Of a stretch of 64,000 nt of DNA, positions 30,614-42,133 are shown piece by piece. This stretch comes from Robertmurraya massiliosenegalensis JC6. Lineage in GTDB: Bacteria; Bacillota; Bacilli; Bacillales; Cytobacillaceae. Where the stretch lies: NCBI RefSeq assembly GCF_000311725.1, contig NZ_HE978513.1, positions 424,005 through 488,004 of the forward strand. Reading direction: 5' to 3'. A program made the position numbers and the translations under genes. The notes under the pieces are model-generated. The model had not been told where the DNA came from and made no database searches. It saw only the letters and a program-made list of their open reading frames with translations. Position 1 is the stretch's first letter, and every line of letters starts with the position of its first letter.

Positions 30614-31408
30614 ATTTTTTCACCCCTTGAAAACGTCTAGTATCGTCTCTTGTTTTCGTATACATTTCTCTATGTAAAAATTCGTTTCGATTTCACAAAT
30701 GAATGTCTTTATGAAACCATTTTTACATATAAAAAGTTTGCTACTTATCACCAGAGGCTCTGCTGACTTTCTCTTACGCTACGTCACATCCAGAACAACT
30801 GCTCTTTCACTACCTCGAATTGTTTTGTCTCTAAACTTATTTTAAACTGCTTCTTATTTAGTTTTTGCTAAAAATCGAACCAAAATTGGGCCTTTTTATA
30901 CAACGCTGTTTTCGTATAGATTGTGATTATTTGTAAAAAACGAGAAGCCGGTTTTTACGCTTATATCACGGTTATGGCTATACAATAGCGTGAAACGGCA
31001 CTTTTCGCTCCCTAAATCAGGCATCTTGTTTCTTATTGCTTTCCAAAAGCAATCCTATTTGCGAAAAGGTCTTATACAAAGATTATCCAATAGTTATGTA
31101 TTGCATTGTACCACATTTTATGTACGGACAGGAAATAATAACACTTACAGGTGAAGTAGTATTTGTATATGAGCATGCTTTGAATTTACGGTAACGGAAG
31201 AAAAACCATTTTACTGGTGTACAGTTAAGCTTAACCAAAAACTCGCTAATTAAGTCGGATGTTTTTTCTAAAGCTTATTTTTTAACCATGCAGATACTTA
31301 AAGGAACGAAGTATGTATAACTTAAGAACTTATATAATGCTATGTATATGTACAAAATTTAAATTATTGAGTGACCTGCAGTAAAAAAATTTGGAAGTTA
31401 AATTTTAT
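30614..31408. other. Long non-coding gap between clpX and tig
   Basis: About 800 bases with no frame I can support on either strand. It holds one copy of the short dispersed repeat (30901-30956) and a small TTGCTTTCCAAAAGCAA hairpin near 31036. The remainder is AT-rich and unassigned. Promoters for clpX should lie near 30620-30750 but none is clear. Confidence 0.7.
30901..30956 (+). repeat. Short dispersed repeat family 2, copy A
   Basis: Contains CGCTGTTTTCGTATAGATTG followed by a T-rich stretch and AGAAGCCGG. The same core appears at 38593, 62918 and, inverted, near 46425. Confidence 0.75.
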
Positions 31409-31445
31409 AAAACAAGGCACGATTTATTCGTGCCTTGTTTTATTT
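31409..31445 (-). terminator. Terminator of tig
   Basis: AACAAGGCACGA / TCGTGCCTTGTT perfect stem with TTTTAT after it on the minus strand, thirteen bases past the tig stop. Confidence 0.93.
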
Positions 31446-31457
31446 AGTTAATGAAAA

Positions 31458-32741
31458 TCAACCGATTGTTTTGCTATTTTCAACTAGGAAATCTAATGCT
31501 TTGCGCACTTGAATATCTGCTTTAAGACCGTCTAAGCTTCCTAAAGCTGCCGTAATGTTTTCAACAGGCATGTTGTACATTTCAGCCATTTTGTTAAGCT
31601 CTGCATCCATTTCTTCAGGTGCAACCTCAATGTTTTCTGCTTTAGCAATTGCTTCAAGAGTAAGGTTCATACGAACACGCTTTTCAGCTTCTTCCTTCAT
31701 TTGGTCACGAAGAGCTGTTTCGTCTTGACCAGAGAATTGGAAGTAAAGGTCAAGATTCATTCCTTGCATTTGTAAACGTTGCTCGAATTCTTGGAGCATA
31801 CGATCTACTTCATTATCGATCATAATAGCTGGTAAATCGATCTCCGCATTTTCAGCTGCTTTTTCCACAACTGTATCACGTACAGTATGCTCAGCTTCAT
31901 GCTTTTTGCTTTCTTCAAGACGAGTTTTGATTTTTTCTTTTAAAGCATCTAATGTTTCTACTTCATCATCTGCATCTTTCGCGAATTCATCATCAAGCTC
32001 AGGAAGTTCTTTCCCTTTCACTTCATGTACTTTCACTTTGAAGACAGCTTTCTTGCCAGCTAGCTCAGCAGCATGATAGTCTTCTGGGAATGTTACTTCA
32101 ACTTCCTTCTCTTCTCCAGCAGCCGTTCCTACAAGTTGCTCTTCGAATCCTGGAATGAATTGACCTGAACCAAGTTCAAGTGAGTAGTTATCAGCCTGTC
32201 CACCTTCAAATGGTTCGCCATCGACAAAACCTTCGAAGTCCATTACAACTGAATCGCCATTTTCAGCAGCAGTTTCTTTTACCACTAGCTCCGCATGACG
32301 CTCTTGAAGTGAAGTTAATTCTTGGTTAACATCTTCTTCAGTTACTTCAGTATCAACTTTTTCTACTTCAATGCCTTTGTATTCGCCAAGTTTTACTTCT
32401 GGCTTAACTGTTACAGTTGCTTTGAAGATTAAAGCTTTGCCTTTTTCCACTTGTTCTACATCAATTTCTGGACGATCAACTGGCTCAATTCCAGCTTCCT
32501 CGATGGCATTTGTATATGCTTCAGGAAGTAAAATATCAATGGCATCTTGGTATAGAGACTCTACTCCAAAACGCTTTTCAAACATACCACGAGGCATTTT
32601 CCCTTTACGGAAGCCTGGTACACTTACTGTTTTAACAACTTTTTTGAATGCAGCGTCTAATCCTTCGTTAAACTTCTCTGCATCTACTTCAAATGTAAGA
32701 ACTCCTTGGTTCCCTTCTTGCTTTTCCCATTTTGCAGACAT
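31458..32741 (-). CDS. tig: Trigger factor chaperone
   Basis: 427 residues. Ribosome-binding N-domain with the signature [17 protein letters not shown], a central FKBP-type prolyl isomerase domain (about 160-245, [14 protein letters not shown]) and a long helical C-domain. Binds nascent chains at the ribosome exit. The ATG at 32741 is chosen because GGAGGG is nine bases upstream and [11 protein letters not shown] matches the family start; a longer in-frame ATG adds 29 unrelated residues. The 32742-33042 gap upstream shows nothing I can name. Confidence 0.97.
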   Translation of the reverse strand: MSAKWEKQEGNQGVLTFEVDAEKFNEGLDAAFKKVVKTVSVPGFRKGKMPRGMFEKRFGVESLYQDAIDILLPEAYTNAIEEAGIEPVDRPEIDVEQVEKGKALIFKATVTVKPEVKLGEYKGIEVEKVDTEVTEEDVNQELTSLQERHAELVVKETAAENGDSVVMDFEGFVDGEPFEGGQADNYSLELGSGQFIPGFEEQLVGTAAGEEKEVEVTFPEDYHAAELAGKKAVFKVKVHEVKGKELPELDDEFAKDADDEVETLDALKEKIKTRLEESKKHEAEHTVRDTVVEKAAENAEIDLPAIMIDNEVDRMLQEFEQRLQMQGMNLDLYFQFSGQDETALRDQMKEEAEKRVRMNLTLEAIAKAENIEVAPEEMDAELNKMAEMYNMPVENITAALGSLDGLKADIQVRKALDFLVENSKTIG

Positions 32742-33042
32742 ACTAATATTCCCTCCAAAATCTATTATCATTGGTTCTTTTTCAAACGGTTTGCTATTGC
32801 TACCCTTGAAGAAGTCAGGCGAAAACAAAAAAACAACGCCATTTCCTTCATGATTAGCATAAAAATCAAATGCTAAAATGAACTACGGCTCGTATTAGGC
32901 AATAACAATCAGTAATTTGAAAATAACCTTAATATCATGAATATGTGTCCTAAGTCCATATCCAATTTAATATGTAAAAACAATGATTACACATTACAAC
33001 CACTACATTATAACATAGGATTTGTCTCTTTCAACATTGAAG

Positions 33043-34068
33043 CTAAATAATGGGATAAGAAATTTTTTCTAATTTTTCAATGAAGGAACAGGCGCTTTTC
33101 ACATCATCAGGGACAACATCATACCGCTCTGCCATTTCTTCTATTTGTGGCTCCATCCCATTAAATTGCAAACCAGTCAAATGATAGGACGCCGCCCAAA
33201 GTGAAGCATCTTCAGGAACCAATTCAAATGGATATAGAAGAAATAAGTGCCTTTCAATTAGACTCATAATATGTTGATAAAGAACCGGATCCTCATTTTC
33301 AATATGAATTAGCTCTTTTTGAAGGTCTTGCATCTGCTTCATTTCAGAAGCGGAAACAAGTACTCCTGGCACAATTCTTTTCCTTCTTCCAAATTTCTCA
33401 ACCTGTACTTCTTTTTCATATTCTTGTTCTTGTAATATATTTAGAAGCATCGTCTTTAGAAATGGATGTCCTTCTGCATCTTCAAGATAATCCTTCACTT
33501 CTGTTATGTATTGTCTTACATTTTTATGTGCCAGTTCAGCGATTGCAAGTACCAATTGATTCGGGTCTTTGTTGACAAATAGCGCATTCGGTGGGTCCTC
33601 TTCAACTGCTTCAAAGATTTCTTGGTCTTCTAGCACTGACTTATTTTCCACCATGCGTTTGCTAAAAGCTAACAGTTTCGAAAAATGCTCTTGTTTATCG
33701 AAAGGAATTTCTCTTTCTTCCTGAAGGATTTCGATCGTGGTAATAATTTCCTCATATTCATGAAGTTGAATAAGAATCATTAAATAAAGATCGACCGTTT
33801 GAAAATACTCGCCAATTCCTCCCTTCAACATTTCTTCCGCAAGCTGTTTCGCTTTTTCAAGACCCCCTGCCTCATAGTAAACCAAAACAAGTCCAACATA
33901 GACATCTGCATCCTCAGGCGCCAATATTTTTGCTTCTTCAAATAAGGCAATTGCTTCCGTATAATTTTTCTGTTGAAGTTGTTCTAAGCCCTTGTCTAGA
34001 AGCCTCTTTTCAAGGTCAGGAAATTGAATAACATTGCCGTTTATTCGCTTTCGCCCCTTTTTTTTCAT
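33043..34068 (-). CDS. ysoA: TPR-repeat protein YsoA
   Basis: 341 residues beginning with a basic stretch (KKKGRKRINGNVIQFP) and then tetratricopeptide-type helices at about 20-130 (LEQLQQKNYTEAIALFEEAKILAPED). The remainder is helical and acidic. Its place upstream of tig matches ysoA of B. subtilis. The molecular role is unknown; TPR folds generally mediate protein contacts. AAGGGG precedes the ATG. Confidence 0.88.
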   Translation of the reverse strand: MKKKGRKRINGNVIQFPDLEKRLLDKGLEQLQQKNYTEAIALFEEAKILAPEDADVYVGLVLVYYEAGGLEKAKQLAEEMLKGGIGEYFQTVDLYLMILIQLHEYEEIITTIEILQEEREIPFDKQEHFSKLLAFSKRMVENKSVLEDQEIFEAVEEDPPNALFVNKDPNQLVLAIAELAHKNVRQYITEVKDYLEDAEGHPFLKTMLLNILQEQEYEKEVQVEKFGRRKRIVPGVLVSASEMKQMQDLQKELIHIENEDPVLYQHIMSLIERHLFLLYPFELVPEDASLWAASYHLTGLQFNGMEPQIEEMAERYDVVPDDVKSACSFIEKLEKISYPII

Positions 34069-34209
34069 ATAAAATACCCCTTCAAATTAGTTGAGGTAAG
34101 TTTAGCATGTTCCAAAACATATCTGCAAGCAGACAACAGTGGGAAAAGCTAAGAATGATCCGATATTCTCATGACCATGATTACCAAATTTTTTCACTTT
34201 CATGCCATT

Positions 34210-34243
34210 TTAAAGAAGCAATCGACCCAATTGCCGATTGCTT
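34210..34243 (-). terminator. Terminator of the ilv-leu operon
   Basis: AAGCAATCG / CGATTGCTT stem followed by CTTTAAAA on the minus strand, just after leuD. The T-run is weak but the position fits. Confidence 0.7.
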
Positions 34244-34250
34244 TTCATCA

Positions 34251-34838
34251 TTAAACAGACTGTTTTTGCTCATAGGCGGAGATCTTTTCGTCTAATTGGA
34301 GCGTGATTTCGATTTCATCCCAACCATTCACAAGCATCGTTTTCCAGTAATCCGAAATAGGAAAAGTCGCCGTCAAGCCTTCTTCATCTTTGACCGTTTG
34401 CTCAACTAAATCAATCTCGAGGGCAAAAGCTTTTTCTTTCCCTCTTTCGAGTAGGTATTTCACTTCTTCTTCCTTTAAAACAATAGGAAGAATCCCATTT
34501 TTCAAACAGTTCTGCTTGAAAATATCTGCAAATGAAGGGGCGATAACAGCTTTGAAACCATAATCCAATAAAGCCCATGGGGCATGCTCTCTCGAAGAAC
34601 CGCAGCCAAAATTATCATTAGCAATTAAAAAAGTCGCCCCCTGATTTTCTGGTTTGTTTAGTTCGAAATCTTCATTTAGAACCCCTTCTGCTTTATAGCG
34701 CCAATCAAAAAATAGGAATCTTCCAAAACCCGTTTTCTCAATTCTCTTCAGAAACTGTTTTGGAATAATTTGGTCAGTATCGACGTTCGCACGGTCAAGT
34801 GCCACCGCTTTTCCATCAAGCTTTTTAAATCCAGTCAT
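34251..34838 (-). CDS. leuD: 3-isopropylmalate dehydratase small subunit
   Basis: 195 residues. Partners with LeuC to isomerise 2-isopropylmalate to 3-isopropylmalate. Family segments: RANVDTDQIIPKQFLK near the start and DNFGCGSSREHAPWAL, the aconitase swivel-domain motif. GGAGGG precedes the ATG. Follows leuC by 13 bases and ends the operon. Confidence 0.97.
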   Translation of the reverse strand: MTGFKKLDGKAVALDRANVDTDQIIPKQFLKRIEKTGFGRFLFFDWRYKAEGVLNEDFELNKPENQGATFLIANDNFGCGSSREHAPWALLDYGFKAVIAPSFADIFKQNCLKNGILPIVLKEEEVKYLLERGKEKAFALEIDLVEQTVKDEEGLTATFPISDYWKTMLVNGWDEIEITLQLDEKISAYEQKQSV

Positions 34839-34851
34839 TCTATCACCCTCC

Positions 34852-36264
34852 TCACACTGTTTTGATAGTCTTTAATTTACGAATATCGACAAAATGACCA
34901 TTTAACGCTGCTGCTGCTGCCATTTGCGGACTAACCAAGTGCGTTCTTGCTCCAGCCCCTTGGCGTCCCTCAAAGTTTCGATTTGATGTAGACGCACAGT
35001 GCTCTCCACTTGGAACAACATCTGCGTTCATGCTTAAGCACATGCTACAGCCTGCATCACGCCATTCAAAACCTGCCTCTGCAAAAATTTGATTTAAACC
35101 TTCTTCCTCAGCTGTCTTTTTCACAAACTGAGAACCTGGCACCACTAAGGCGCGAACACCAGGATGAACCTGTTTCCCTTTAACAATCTCTGCTGCTGCA
35201 CGAATATCTTCAATTCGAGAGTTCGTACAAGAACCGATGAAAACATGCTGAATTTTGATATCTTCTATTTTTTGACCTTCCTTTAAGTCCATATAAGCTA
35301 AAGCTCTTGTAAGTGACTCCTTTTCCAATTCGGTTTCACATTCTTCTAGCGTCGGAATTTGCCCATCCACTTTAGCTGTCATGGAAGGATTGGTTCCCCA
35401 ACTAACCATTGGCGCAATGTTAGACCCATCAATTTCTATGACTTTGTCATACTCTGCATCATCATCAGAGGCAAGAGACTTCCAGTTGTCTACATATTCA
35501 TCAAAAAGTTCTCCCTTTGGCACATGCTTTCTTCCTCTTAAATAAGAGAAGGTTGTCTCATCTGGACTAACTAGACCTGCTCTTGCTCCCCCTTCGATGG
35601 ACATATTGCAAATCGTCATTCTTTCTTCCATTGATAAGTTCTTAATGACATCACCACAATATTCAATGACATACCCTGTTCCAAACTTAATTCCATAGTT
35701 TGCTAGAACATAGAGAATAACATCCTTTGCGGTTACGCCCTCTGCTAATTCTCCATTAATTTCAAGCTTTAAAGTCTTTGGTTTTGACTGCCATAATGTT
35801 TGGGTTGCTAGTACATGCTCGACCTCACTTGTACCAATTCCGAACGCAAGTGCTCCAAATGCTCCGTGAGTTGACGTATGACTATCTCCACAAACAATCG
35901 TTTTCCCTGGCTGCGTTAAACCTAATTCTGGTCCGATGACATGAACGATTCCTTGCTCTGGACTATCAATGCCTGCAAGCTCGATTCCGAACTCAAGACA
36001 GTTTTTTTCGAGGGTTGTCATTTGATTTAATGCCACTTGGTCATCTATTTGCTTTCGATTAATGGTTGGAACATTGTGATCCATCGTTGCAAATGTTTTA
36101 TCGGGACGACGGACTTTGCGATTTTTCATTCTTAATCCTGAAAAAGCCTGTGGAGACGTTACTTCATGGACAAGATGTAAATCGATATATAGTAAATCCG
36201 GCTTCCCCGCTTCGCTATAGACTACATGACGTTCCCAAATTTTATCAACTATGGATTTCCCCAT
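34852..36264 (-). CDS. leuC: 3-isopropylmalate dehydratase large subunit
   Basis: 470 residues of the aconitase superfamily. The [4Fe-4S] ligands are in FIGSCTNSR and the CSMCLS pair. Substrate motifs include [13 protein letters not shown]. Works with LeuD in leucine synthesis. AGGAGGGG precedes the ATG. A small hairpin in the leuB-leuC gap may tune its expression. Confidence 0.98.
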   Translation of the reverse strand: MGKSIVDKIWERHVVYSEAGKPDLLYIDLHLVHEVTSPQAFSGLRMKNRKVRRPDKTFATMDHNVPTINRKQIDDQVALNQMTTLEKNCLEFGIELAGIDSPEQGIVHVIGPELGLTQPGKTIVCGDSHTSTHGAFGALAFGIGTSEVEHVLATQTLWQSKPKTLKLEINGELAEGVTAKDVILYVLANYGIKFGTGYVIEYCGDVIKNLSMEERMTICNMSIEGGARAGLVSPDETTFSYLRGRKHVPKGELFDEYVDNWKSLASDDDAEYDKVIEIDGSNIAPMVSWGTNPSMTAKVDGQIPTLEECETELEKESLTRALAYMDLKEGQKIEDIKIQHVFIGSCTNSRIEDIRAAAEIVKGKQVHPGVRALVVPGSQFVKKTAEEEGLNQIFAEAGFEWRDAGCSMCLSMNADVVPSGEHCASTSNRNFEGRQGAGARTHLVSPQMAAAAALNGHFVDIRKLKTIKTV

Positions 36265-36290
36265 TTTATCCCCTCCTAAATGTTAATAAT

Positions 36291-36313
36291 AAACACGACC
36301 ATTTAGGTCGTGT
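36291..36313 (-). other. Stem-loop in the leuB-leuC gap
   Basis: AACACGACC / GGTCGTGTT perfect 9-bp stem with a 5-base loop and then TATTATTA on the minus strand. Without a solid T-run it could be a partial terminator or a stabilising stem inside the operon. Confidence 0.5.
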
Positions 36314-36360
36314 TCAGGCTGTACTCAATGTGTGTGAGACCTACTCGTATAATTCATTGA

Positions 36361-37473
36361 TTATGCGTAACACCCCATAATACTTTGGATCGTTTCATTA
36401 TCTAGAATCGTCGCTTTAACTTCTTCTACCATTTCTGTCGTTGTGACAAGCTTTGTTTCGACAGAAGTGATATCTTTTGTTCGAAAGCCGCTATTAAGCA
36501 CTTCATCTACTGCCGTTTCAACCGCTTTCGCTTCTTGCTCTAACCCGAAAGAGACGCGTAACATCATCGCAACCGATAGAATCGTAGCTAGTGGATTGGC
36601 GATATTTTGTCCTGCAATATCAGGGGCAGAACCATGAATTGGTTCGTATAAGTATGGACCCTTTTCAGAAATACTCGCTGAAGGTAACATTCCGAGAGAG
36701 CCCGTTAACACAGACGCTTCATCACTCAAAATATCACCAAACATATTCTCTGTTACGACCACATCAAATTGTTTCGGATTACGAACCATTTGCATCGCTG
36801 CATTGTCGACAAGCATGTGTTCAAGAGTGACCTCAGGGTATTGTTGCCCTACCTCTTCTGCTACTTCTCTCCACATCCTGCTTGATTCCAACACATTCGC
36901 TTTATCTACAGAAGTAACGTGTCCACGGCGATTTTTGGCTAATTCAAATGCCAGCTTAATGACCCTTGTCATCTCTGCTTTTTGATAAAATAGTGTATCG
37001 ACGACCACATCTTGACCATCTTGCTTCATTCGTTCACTTGGTTTTCCAAAATAGAGACCGCCGGTTAACTCACGAACCATAAGCAAGTCAACCTCTTCAA
37101 TCACTTCTCTTTTTAACGGGGATGCTTCAGCAAGACTAGAATAGTAGAGAGTTGGTCGCAAATTTGCATATAAACCTAACTCTTTCCGGATTTTTAATAA
37201 GCCTTGTTCTGGACGGAGATGGACAGGTAATCGATCCCATTGCGGACCTCCTACTGCTCCTAATAGAACGGCGTCGCTTTCCTTACAAAGGTCAAGCGTC
37301 TCATCTGGTAATGGTGTTCCTAGCTCATCTACAGCCCCACCACCGATATGTCCATAAGAGAAGGAGAACTGATGTCCAAATCTCTCTCCAATGGCACGGA
37401 GTATTTCCACAGCACCTCTCGTAACTTCTTTTCCAATACCATCTCCCGCTAGAACGGCGATCCGTTTTTTCAT
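36361..37473 (-). CDS. leuB: 3-isopropylmalate dehydrogenase
   Basis: 370 residues. Oxidatively decarboxylates 3-isopropylmalate using NAD. Motifs: LAGDGIGKEV at the start, the arginine-rich substrate site (LRPEQGLLKIRKELGLYANLRP), RELTGGLYFG and the metal/NAD region GDILSDEASVLTGSLGMLPSAS. Two ATG codons are adjacent; the second has better spacing from GGAGGGG. It follows ilvC by only 37 bases; in B. subtilis leuA sits between these two genes, and here it does not. Confidence 0.98.
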   Translation of the reverse strand: MKKRIAVLAGDGIGKEVTRGAVEILRAIGERFGHQFSFSYGHIGGGAVDELGTPLPDETLDLCKESDAVLLGAVGGPQWDRLPVHLRPEQGLLKIRKELGLYANLRPTLYYSSLAEASPLKREVIEEVDLLMVRELTGGLYFGKPSERMKQDGQDVVVDTLFYQKAEMTRVIKLAFELAKNRRGHVTSVDKANVLESSRMWREVAEEVGQQYPEVTLEHMLVDNAAMQMVRNPKQFDVVVTENMFGDILSDEASVLTGSLGMLPSASISEKGPYLYEPIHGSAPDIAGQNIANPLATILSVAMMLRVSFGLEQEAKAVETAVDEVLNSGFRTKDITSVETKLVTTTEMVEEVKATILDNETIQSIMGCYA

Positions 37474-37510
37474 CATTACCCCTCCATCCTTTTAAATGGT
37501 TGTTAAAGTC

Positions 37511-38566
<1,056 letters not shown>

Positions 38567-38592
38567 TTATTACTGGATTCCCTGATGTTAAA

Positions 38593-38637
38593 CAATCGCT
38601 GTTTTCGCATAGATTGTTGTTTTTTGAAAAGATTTTC
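38593..38637 (+). repeat. Short dispersed repeat family 2, copy B
   Basis: CAATCGCTGTTTTCGCATAG followed by ATTGTTGTTTTTTG, inside the ilvN-ilvC gap of the operon. Core shared with 30901, 62918 and the inverted copy near 46425. Confidence 0.75.
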
Positions 38638-38646
38638 GAAAGGAGC

Positions 38647-39165
38647 CTAAACAATCGAAATATTTTTTGTTTGATTGCTTGAGCGCTGCGTACCTCTTAA
38701 AAATGCAGTCGCTCCTGTTCTCGCAAGTTCCTTAATCCCATATGGCTTCATCAATTCGATAAAGGCTTCAATTTTGTCAGACTCTCCTGTGATTTGAATG
38801 ACGAGCGTATCTTTGCCGACGTCTACAATCGATGCTCTAAACGGTTCAATTAAGGCGTTCATTTCACTTCTATTGTTTGGAGTTGAGAGCACTTTGATTA
38901 GAGCCAACTCTCTTGCGACGATTGATTGTTCACTAATATCTGTCACTTTTAACACATCGATTTGCTTGTTTAATTGTTTCGTAATTTGTTCAATTACTTG
39001 GTCATTTTCGACATTGACGACGCATGTAATTCTCGATACATCTTCAATTTCAGAATGGCCAACTGTAATGCTTTCAATGTTGTAATTTCTTTTGGAAAAA
39101 AGATTAGTAATGCGATTCAATACCCCTGGTCGATTATTGACGGTTAACGTAATGATTCTTTTCAT
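38647..39165 (-). CDS. ilvN: Acetolactate synthase regulatory subunit
   Basis: 172 residues with an N-terminal ACT domain ([31 protein letters not shown]) that binds the feedback inhibitor valine, and the usual C-terminal domain. Called ilvH in B. subtilis. Its ATG overlaps the ilvB stop by four bases, giving [13 protein letters not shown] coupling. Confidence 0.97.
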   Translation of the reverse strand: MKRIITLTVNNRPGVLNRITNLFSKRNYNIESITVGHSEIEDVSRITCVVNVENDQVIEQITKQLNKQIDVLKVTDISEQSIVARELALIKVLSTPNNRSEMNALIEPFRASIVDVGKDTLVIQITGESDKIEAFIELMKPYGIKELARTGATAFLRGTQRSSNQTKNISIV

Positions 39166-40883
39166 TGCTTTTTCACACCTACCATTTCATTTATCCCTTT
39201 TCCAGGTGCGATCATTGGATAAACATTTTCCTTTCCATCAACACGAAAATCTAGAAGCACCGGATCACGATTTTGGAGAACTTCATTTAATATCTCTTCC
39301 GCTTCTGCTTCTGTTTCAATCACATAGCCTTTGATGTCATATGCTTCTGCAAGTTTTACAAAGGATGGCTGGACCGGATTTTTGCTATGGGAATAACGCT
39401 CATTGTAAAAGAGTTCCTGCCACTGTCGTACCATGCCTAAGGCTAAATTGTTGAGAATCACAATCTTAATTGGTAGATTTAATTCTCGAATCACCGCAAG
39501 TTCCTGTGTACTCATCTGAAATCCACCGTCACCAAGAACTGCTAACACGCAAGCATTTTTATCTGCGAGGGATGCTCCAATACTTGCTGGTAAGCCGAAT
39601 CCCATCGTTCCTAAGCCTCCTGATGTAACCCATCGATTTGCTTTAGTAAATGGATAATACTGAGCTGCCCACATTTGATGTTGACCGACATCTGTAACGA
39701 CGATCGCATCTCCCTTGGTTTTTTCATAGAGCATTTCTAAAACCTTTTGTGGCTTGAGGGTGCTTTCGCTTTTCTCATACTCATAAGGATATTCACTCTT
39801 CCAACTTGCTAATGTTTGCAGCCACGCATCATGTACAGGTGGTTTTCCTTCTTGTACTATTAATTGCTTTAACGCTTCCTTCGCATCTGCAACAACGGGA
39901 ATTTCAGTTGGAACATTTTTACCAATTTCAGCTGGGTCGATATCGATATGGGCGACCGTAGCGTTTGGAGCGAAATGGTTTAAGTTTCCGGTTAAGCGGT
40001 CGTCAAATCTAGCTCCAATATTAATAAGGAGGTCTGATTCGTACAGTGCCATATTGGCGGTATAACAGCCATGCATACCTGCCATTCCTAAGGAGAGTTC
40101 ATGGTTCGCAGGAAATCCGCCTAGTCCAAGTAACGTATGAACAACTGGGATTTTTTGCTGTTCCGCATACTCTTTTAACTCTTTTGCTGCTTGACCATGA
40201 AGTACACCAGCCCCTGCTAAAATAACCGGCTTCTTTGCCCGACTCACCGCTTCTGTCAACTTGCGAATTTGCAAATAGTTTGGCTTCAATGTTGGCTGAT
40301 AGCCTGGTAACTGAATTTCCTTCTCCTCTTGTACTTCAGCCATTGCCGTTGCGATATCCTTTGGAATATCGATTAATACTGGTCCCGGTCTACCAGAATT
40401 AGCAATATAAAAGGCCTCTTTAATAATGTGTGGGATATCCTCAATATTTCGTACCTGATAGTTATATTTCGTAATTGGAGTGGTAATCCCTAAAATATCT
40501 GCTTCTTGGAAAGCATCTGTTCCAATCACACCTGTAGCAACCTGACCTGTAAATACGACAAGTGGAAGAGAATCTATCATGGCATCTGTCAATCCTGTCA
40601 CGATATTTGTAGCTCCTGGGCCCGATGTTACAATCACAACGCCCGGTTTCCCTGTGATTCTCGCATATCCTTCAGCTGCATGAATTCCGCCTTGCTCATG
40701 TCGAGGCAAAACGTGAAGAATTTTAGAATCATAGATTTTATCGTAGATTGGTAATACAGCTCCACCTGGGTATCCAAAAATGACTTCCACTTTTTCCTTT
40801 TCCAAAGCTTGTAGTAAAAGCTCTGATCCGCTTAACGTTTTGTTCTCAGCCTTAGTATTTGTTAAGGCAGTTTCCTGTAACAT
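39162..40883 (-). CDS. ilvB: Acetolactate synthase catalytic subunit
   Basis: 573-residue ThDP enzyme making acetolactate or acetohydroxybutyrate. Catalytic glutamate in [18 protein letters not shown]-domain middle, and ThDP-binding [14 protein letters not shown] with the following [12 protein letters not shown]. First gene of the ilvB-N-C-leuB-C-D operon. AAAGGAGGG precedes the ATG. Controlled by the leucine T-box directly upstream. Confidence 0.98.
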   Translation of the reverse strand: MLQETALTNTKAENKTLSGSELLLQALEKEKVEVIFGYPGGAVLPIYDKIYDSKILHVLPRHEQGGIHAAEGYARITGKPGVVIVTSGPGATNIVTGLTDAMIDSLPLVVFTGQVATGVIGTDAFQEADILGITTPITKYNYQVRNIEDIPHIIKEAFYIANSGRPGPVLIDIPKDIATAMAEVQEEKEIQLPGYQPTLKPNYLQIRKLTEAVSRAKKPVILAGAGVLHGQAAKELKEYAEQQKIPVVHTLLGLGGFPANHELSLGMAGMHGCYTANMALYESDLLINIGARFDDRLTGNLNHFAPNATVAHIDIDPAEIGKNVPTEIPVVADAKEALKQLIVQEGKPPVHDAWLQTLASWKSEYPYEYEKSESTLKPQKVLEMLYEKTKGDAIVVTDVGQHQMWAAQYYPFTKANRWVTSGGLGTMGFGLPASIGASLADKNACVLAVLGDGGFQMSTQELAVIRELNLPIKIVILNNLALGMVRQWQELFYNERYSHSKNPVQPSFVKLAEAYDIKGYVIETEAEAEEILNEVLQNRDPVLLDFRVDGKENVYPMIAPGKGINEMVGVKKQ

Positions 40884-40922
40884 TCGTTGCCCTCCTTTTT
40901 TCCTTAGCTATTTTTTCAAAAT

Positions 40923-40980
40923 AAAAAAACCCTTCCACCCCTCGTAAGCCTAGTACATCTAGGCATAAGGGATGAAAAGG
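40923..40980 (-). terminator. Terminator of the ilv-leu T-box
   Basis: A long stem (CCTTTTCATCCC and GCCTAG against CTAGGC and GGGGTGGAAGG) followed by seven T on the minus strand, 40 bases before ilvB. Confidence 0.88.
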
Positions 40981-41215
40981 CTTTGTAGCATTTCCACGGT
41001 ACCACCCTTGTTCATGCGTTTTTCGCATGCACTTTTGACCAAAAGTCTGGCCATTTTGATAACGAGTGTCGCCACTCGACTGCCTCTACTTAATACCCTT
41101 TCAAGACAGCACTCTGAGGTGAGTTCATTTTATGTAGTGACCACCGGTTCTCAGCTTCTCCGGCTCTCTGTCGATCGACATCCCATAAAACTACTTATCC
41201 TCTTCTTCGCTTTTT
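40923..41215 (-). promoter_or_regulatory. T-box leader of the ilv-leu operon, leucine-type
   Basis: The T-box core GGGTGGTACCGTGG is at 41007-40994 on the minus strand, followed by a terminator. The putative specifier is CTC (41123-41121) in the context ATGAACTCACC, the same as in the B. subtilis ilv-leu leader, so it should sense tRNA-Leu(GAG). The leader begins a few bases after the ilvE stop. Its promoter probably lies at the end of ilvE but I could not fix it. Confidence 0.93.
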
Positions 41216-41230
41216 CGTATACATCATGTA

Positions 41231-42133
41231 TTAGCTTACTCGTGGTGTTGTTTTGCTATAAACCTTTACACCTTCTGACACAACTCGCTCCCTGAACTTC
41301 GCGAGTAGTTTATTCGTATGCTCACCAGGAGCTCCATTACCAATTTCTCTACCATCCACTTTCACAACTGCGATAACTTCGGCAGCTGTTCCAGTCAGGA
41401 AAACTTCGTCAGCAGTATAGACATCATGTCTTGTAAAAGGTTCCTCTTTAACCTCATAACCGAGTTCTCTTGCAATATCGATAACAGCATTTCTCGTAAT
41501 CCCATCAAGAGCTCCGACATATCCTGGCGGTGTTAAAAAGCAGCCATCCTTGAGAATAAAGACGTTGTCAGCAGAACCTTCTGCTACATAACCTTGATCA
41601 TTTAACATGAGAGCCTCACTTACATTCGCTAAATGAGCTTCTATTTTCACAAGAACATTGTTCAAATAATTAAGAGATTTCACTTTTGGACTTAATACAT
41701 CTGGTCGATTTCTACGTGTTGCCACAGTAATGATTTCAAGCCCTGTCTCATAGAGTTCTTTTGGAAAAATTGATAATGGCTCTACAATGACGATAACACT
41801 CGCTTTCCTACACTTATATGGATCCAATCCAAGGTCACCAACTCCCCTTGAAATAACCACTCTTATATAAGCATCTTCAACATTGTTCTTTTCAACTGTA
41901 TTCGCAATGATCTTTGTTAATTCATCTTCTGAATAAGGAATTGTAAGCAGAATTGATTTAGCTGAATTATACAAGCGTTTCATATGCTCTTTCATTCTAA
42001 AAATATTGCCGCTATATACGCGAATCCCCTCAAATACTCCATCTCCATAGAGGAAACCATGGTCATAAACGGAGACCTTGGCATTTTCTTTCGTGACATA
42101 TTCATCATTCAGAAAAATCCATTGCTCTGACAC
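41231..42133 (-). CDS. ilvE: Branched-chain amino acid aminotransferase
   Basis: 300 residues, class IV PLP aminotransferase. Motifs: YDHGFLYGDGVFEGIRVY, the PLP lysine in PKVKSLNYLNN, and EGSADNVFILKDG with the T-rich loop LDGITRNAVIDIARELG. Transfers amino groups to the keto acids of valine, leucine and isoleucine. The GTG at 42133 has AGAGGTGAG upstream and gives the family start MSEQWIFLN; a GTG three codons earlier overlaps that site. Placed upstream of the ilv-leu leader. A D-amino acid transaminase is less likely. Confidence 0.95.
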   Translation of the reverse strand: MSEQWIFLNDEYVTKENAKVSVYDHGFLYGDGVFEGIRVYSGNIFRMKEHMKRLYNSAKSILLTIPYSEDELTKIIANTVEKNNVEDAYIRVVISRGVGDLGLDPYKCRKASVIVIVEPLSIFPKELYETGLEIITVATRRNRPDVLSPKVKSLNYLNNVLVKIEAHLANVSEALMLNDQGYVAEGSADNVFILKDGCFLTPPGYVGALDGITRNAVIDIARELGYEVKEEPFTRHDVYTADEVFLTGTAAEVIAVVKVDGREIGNGAPGEHTNKLLAKFRERVVSEGVKVYSKTTPRVS

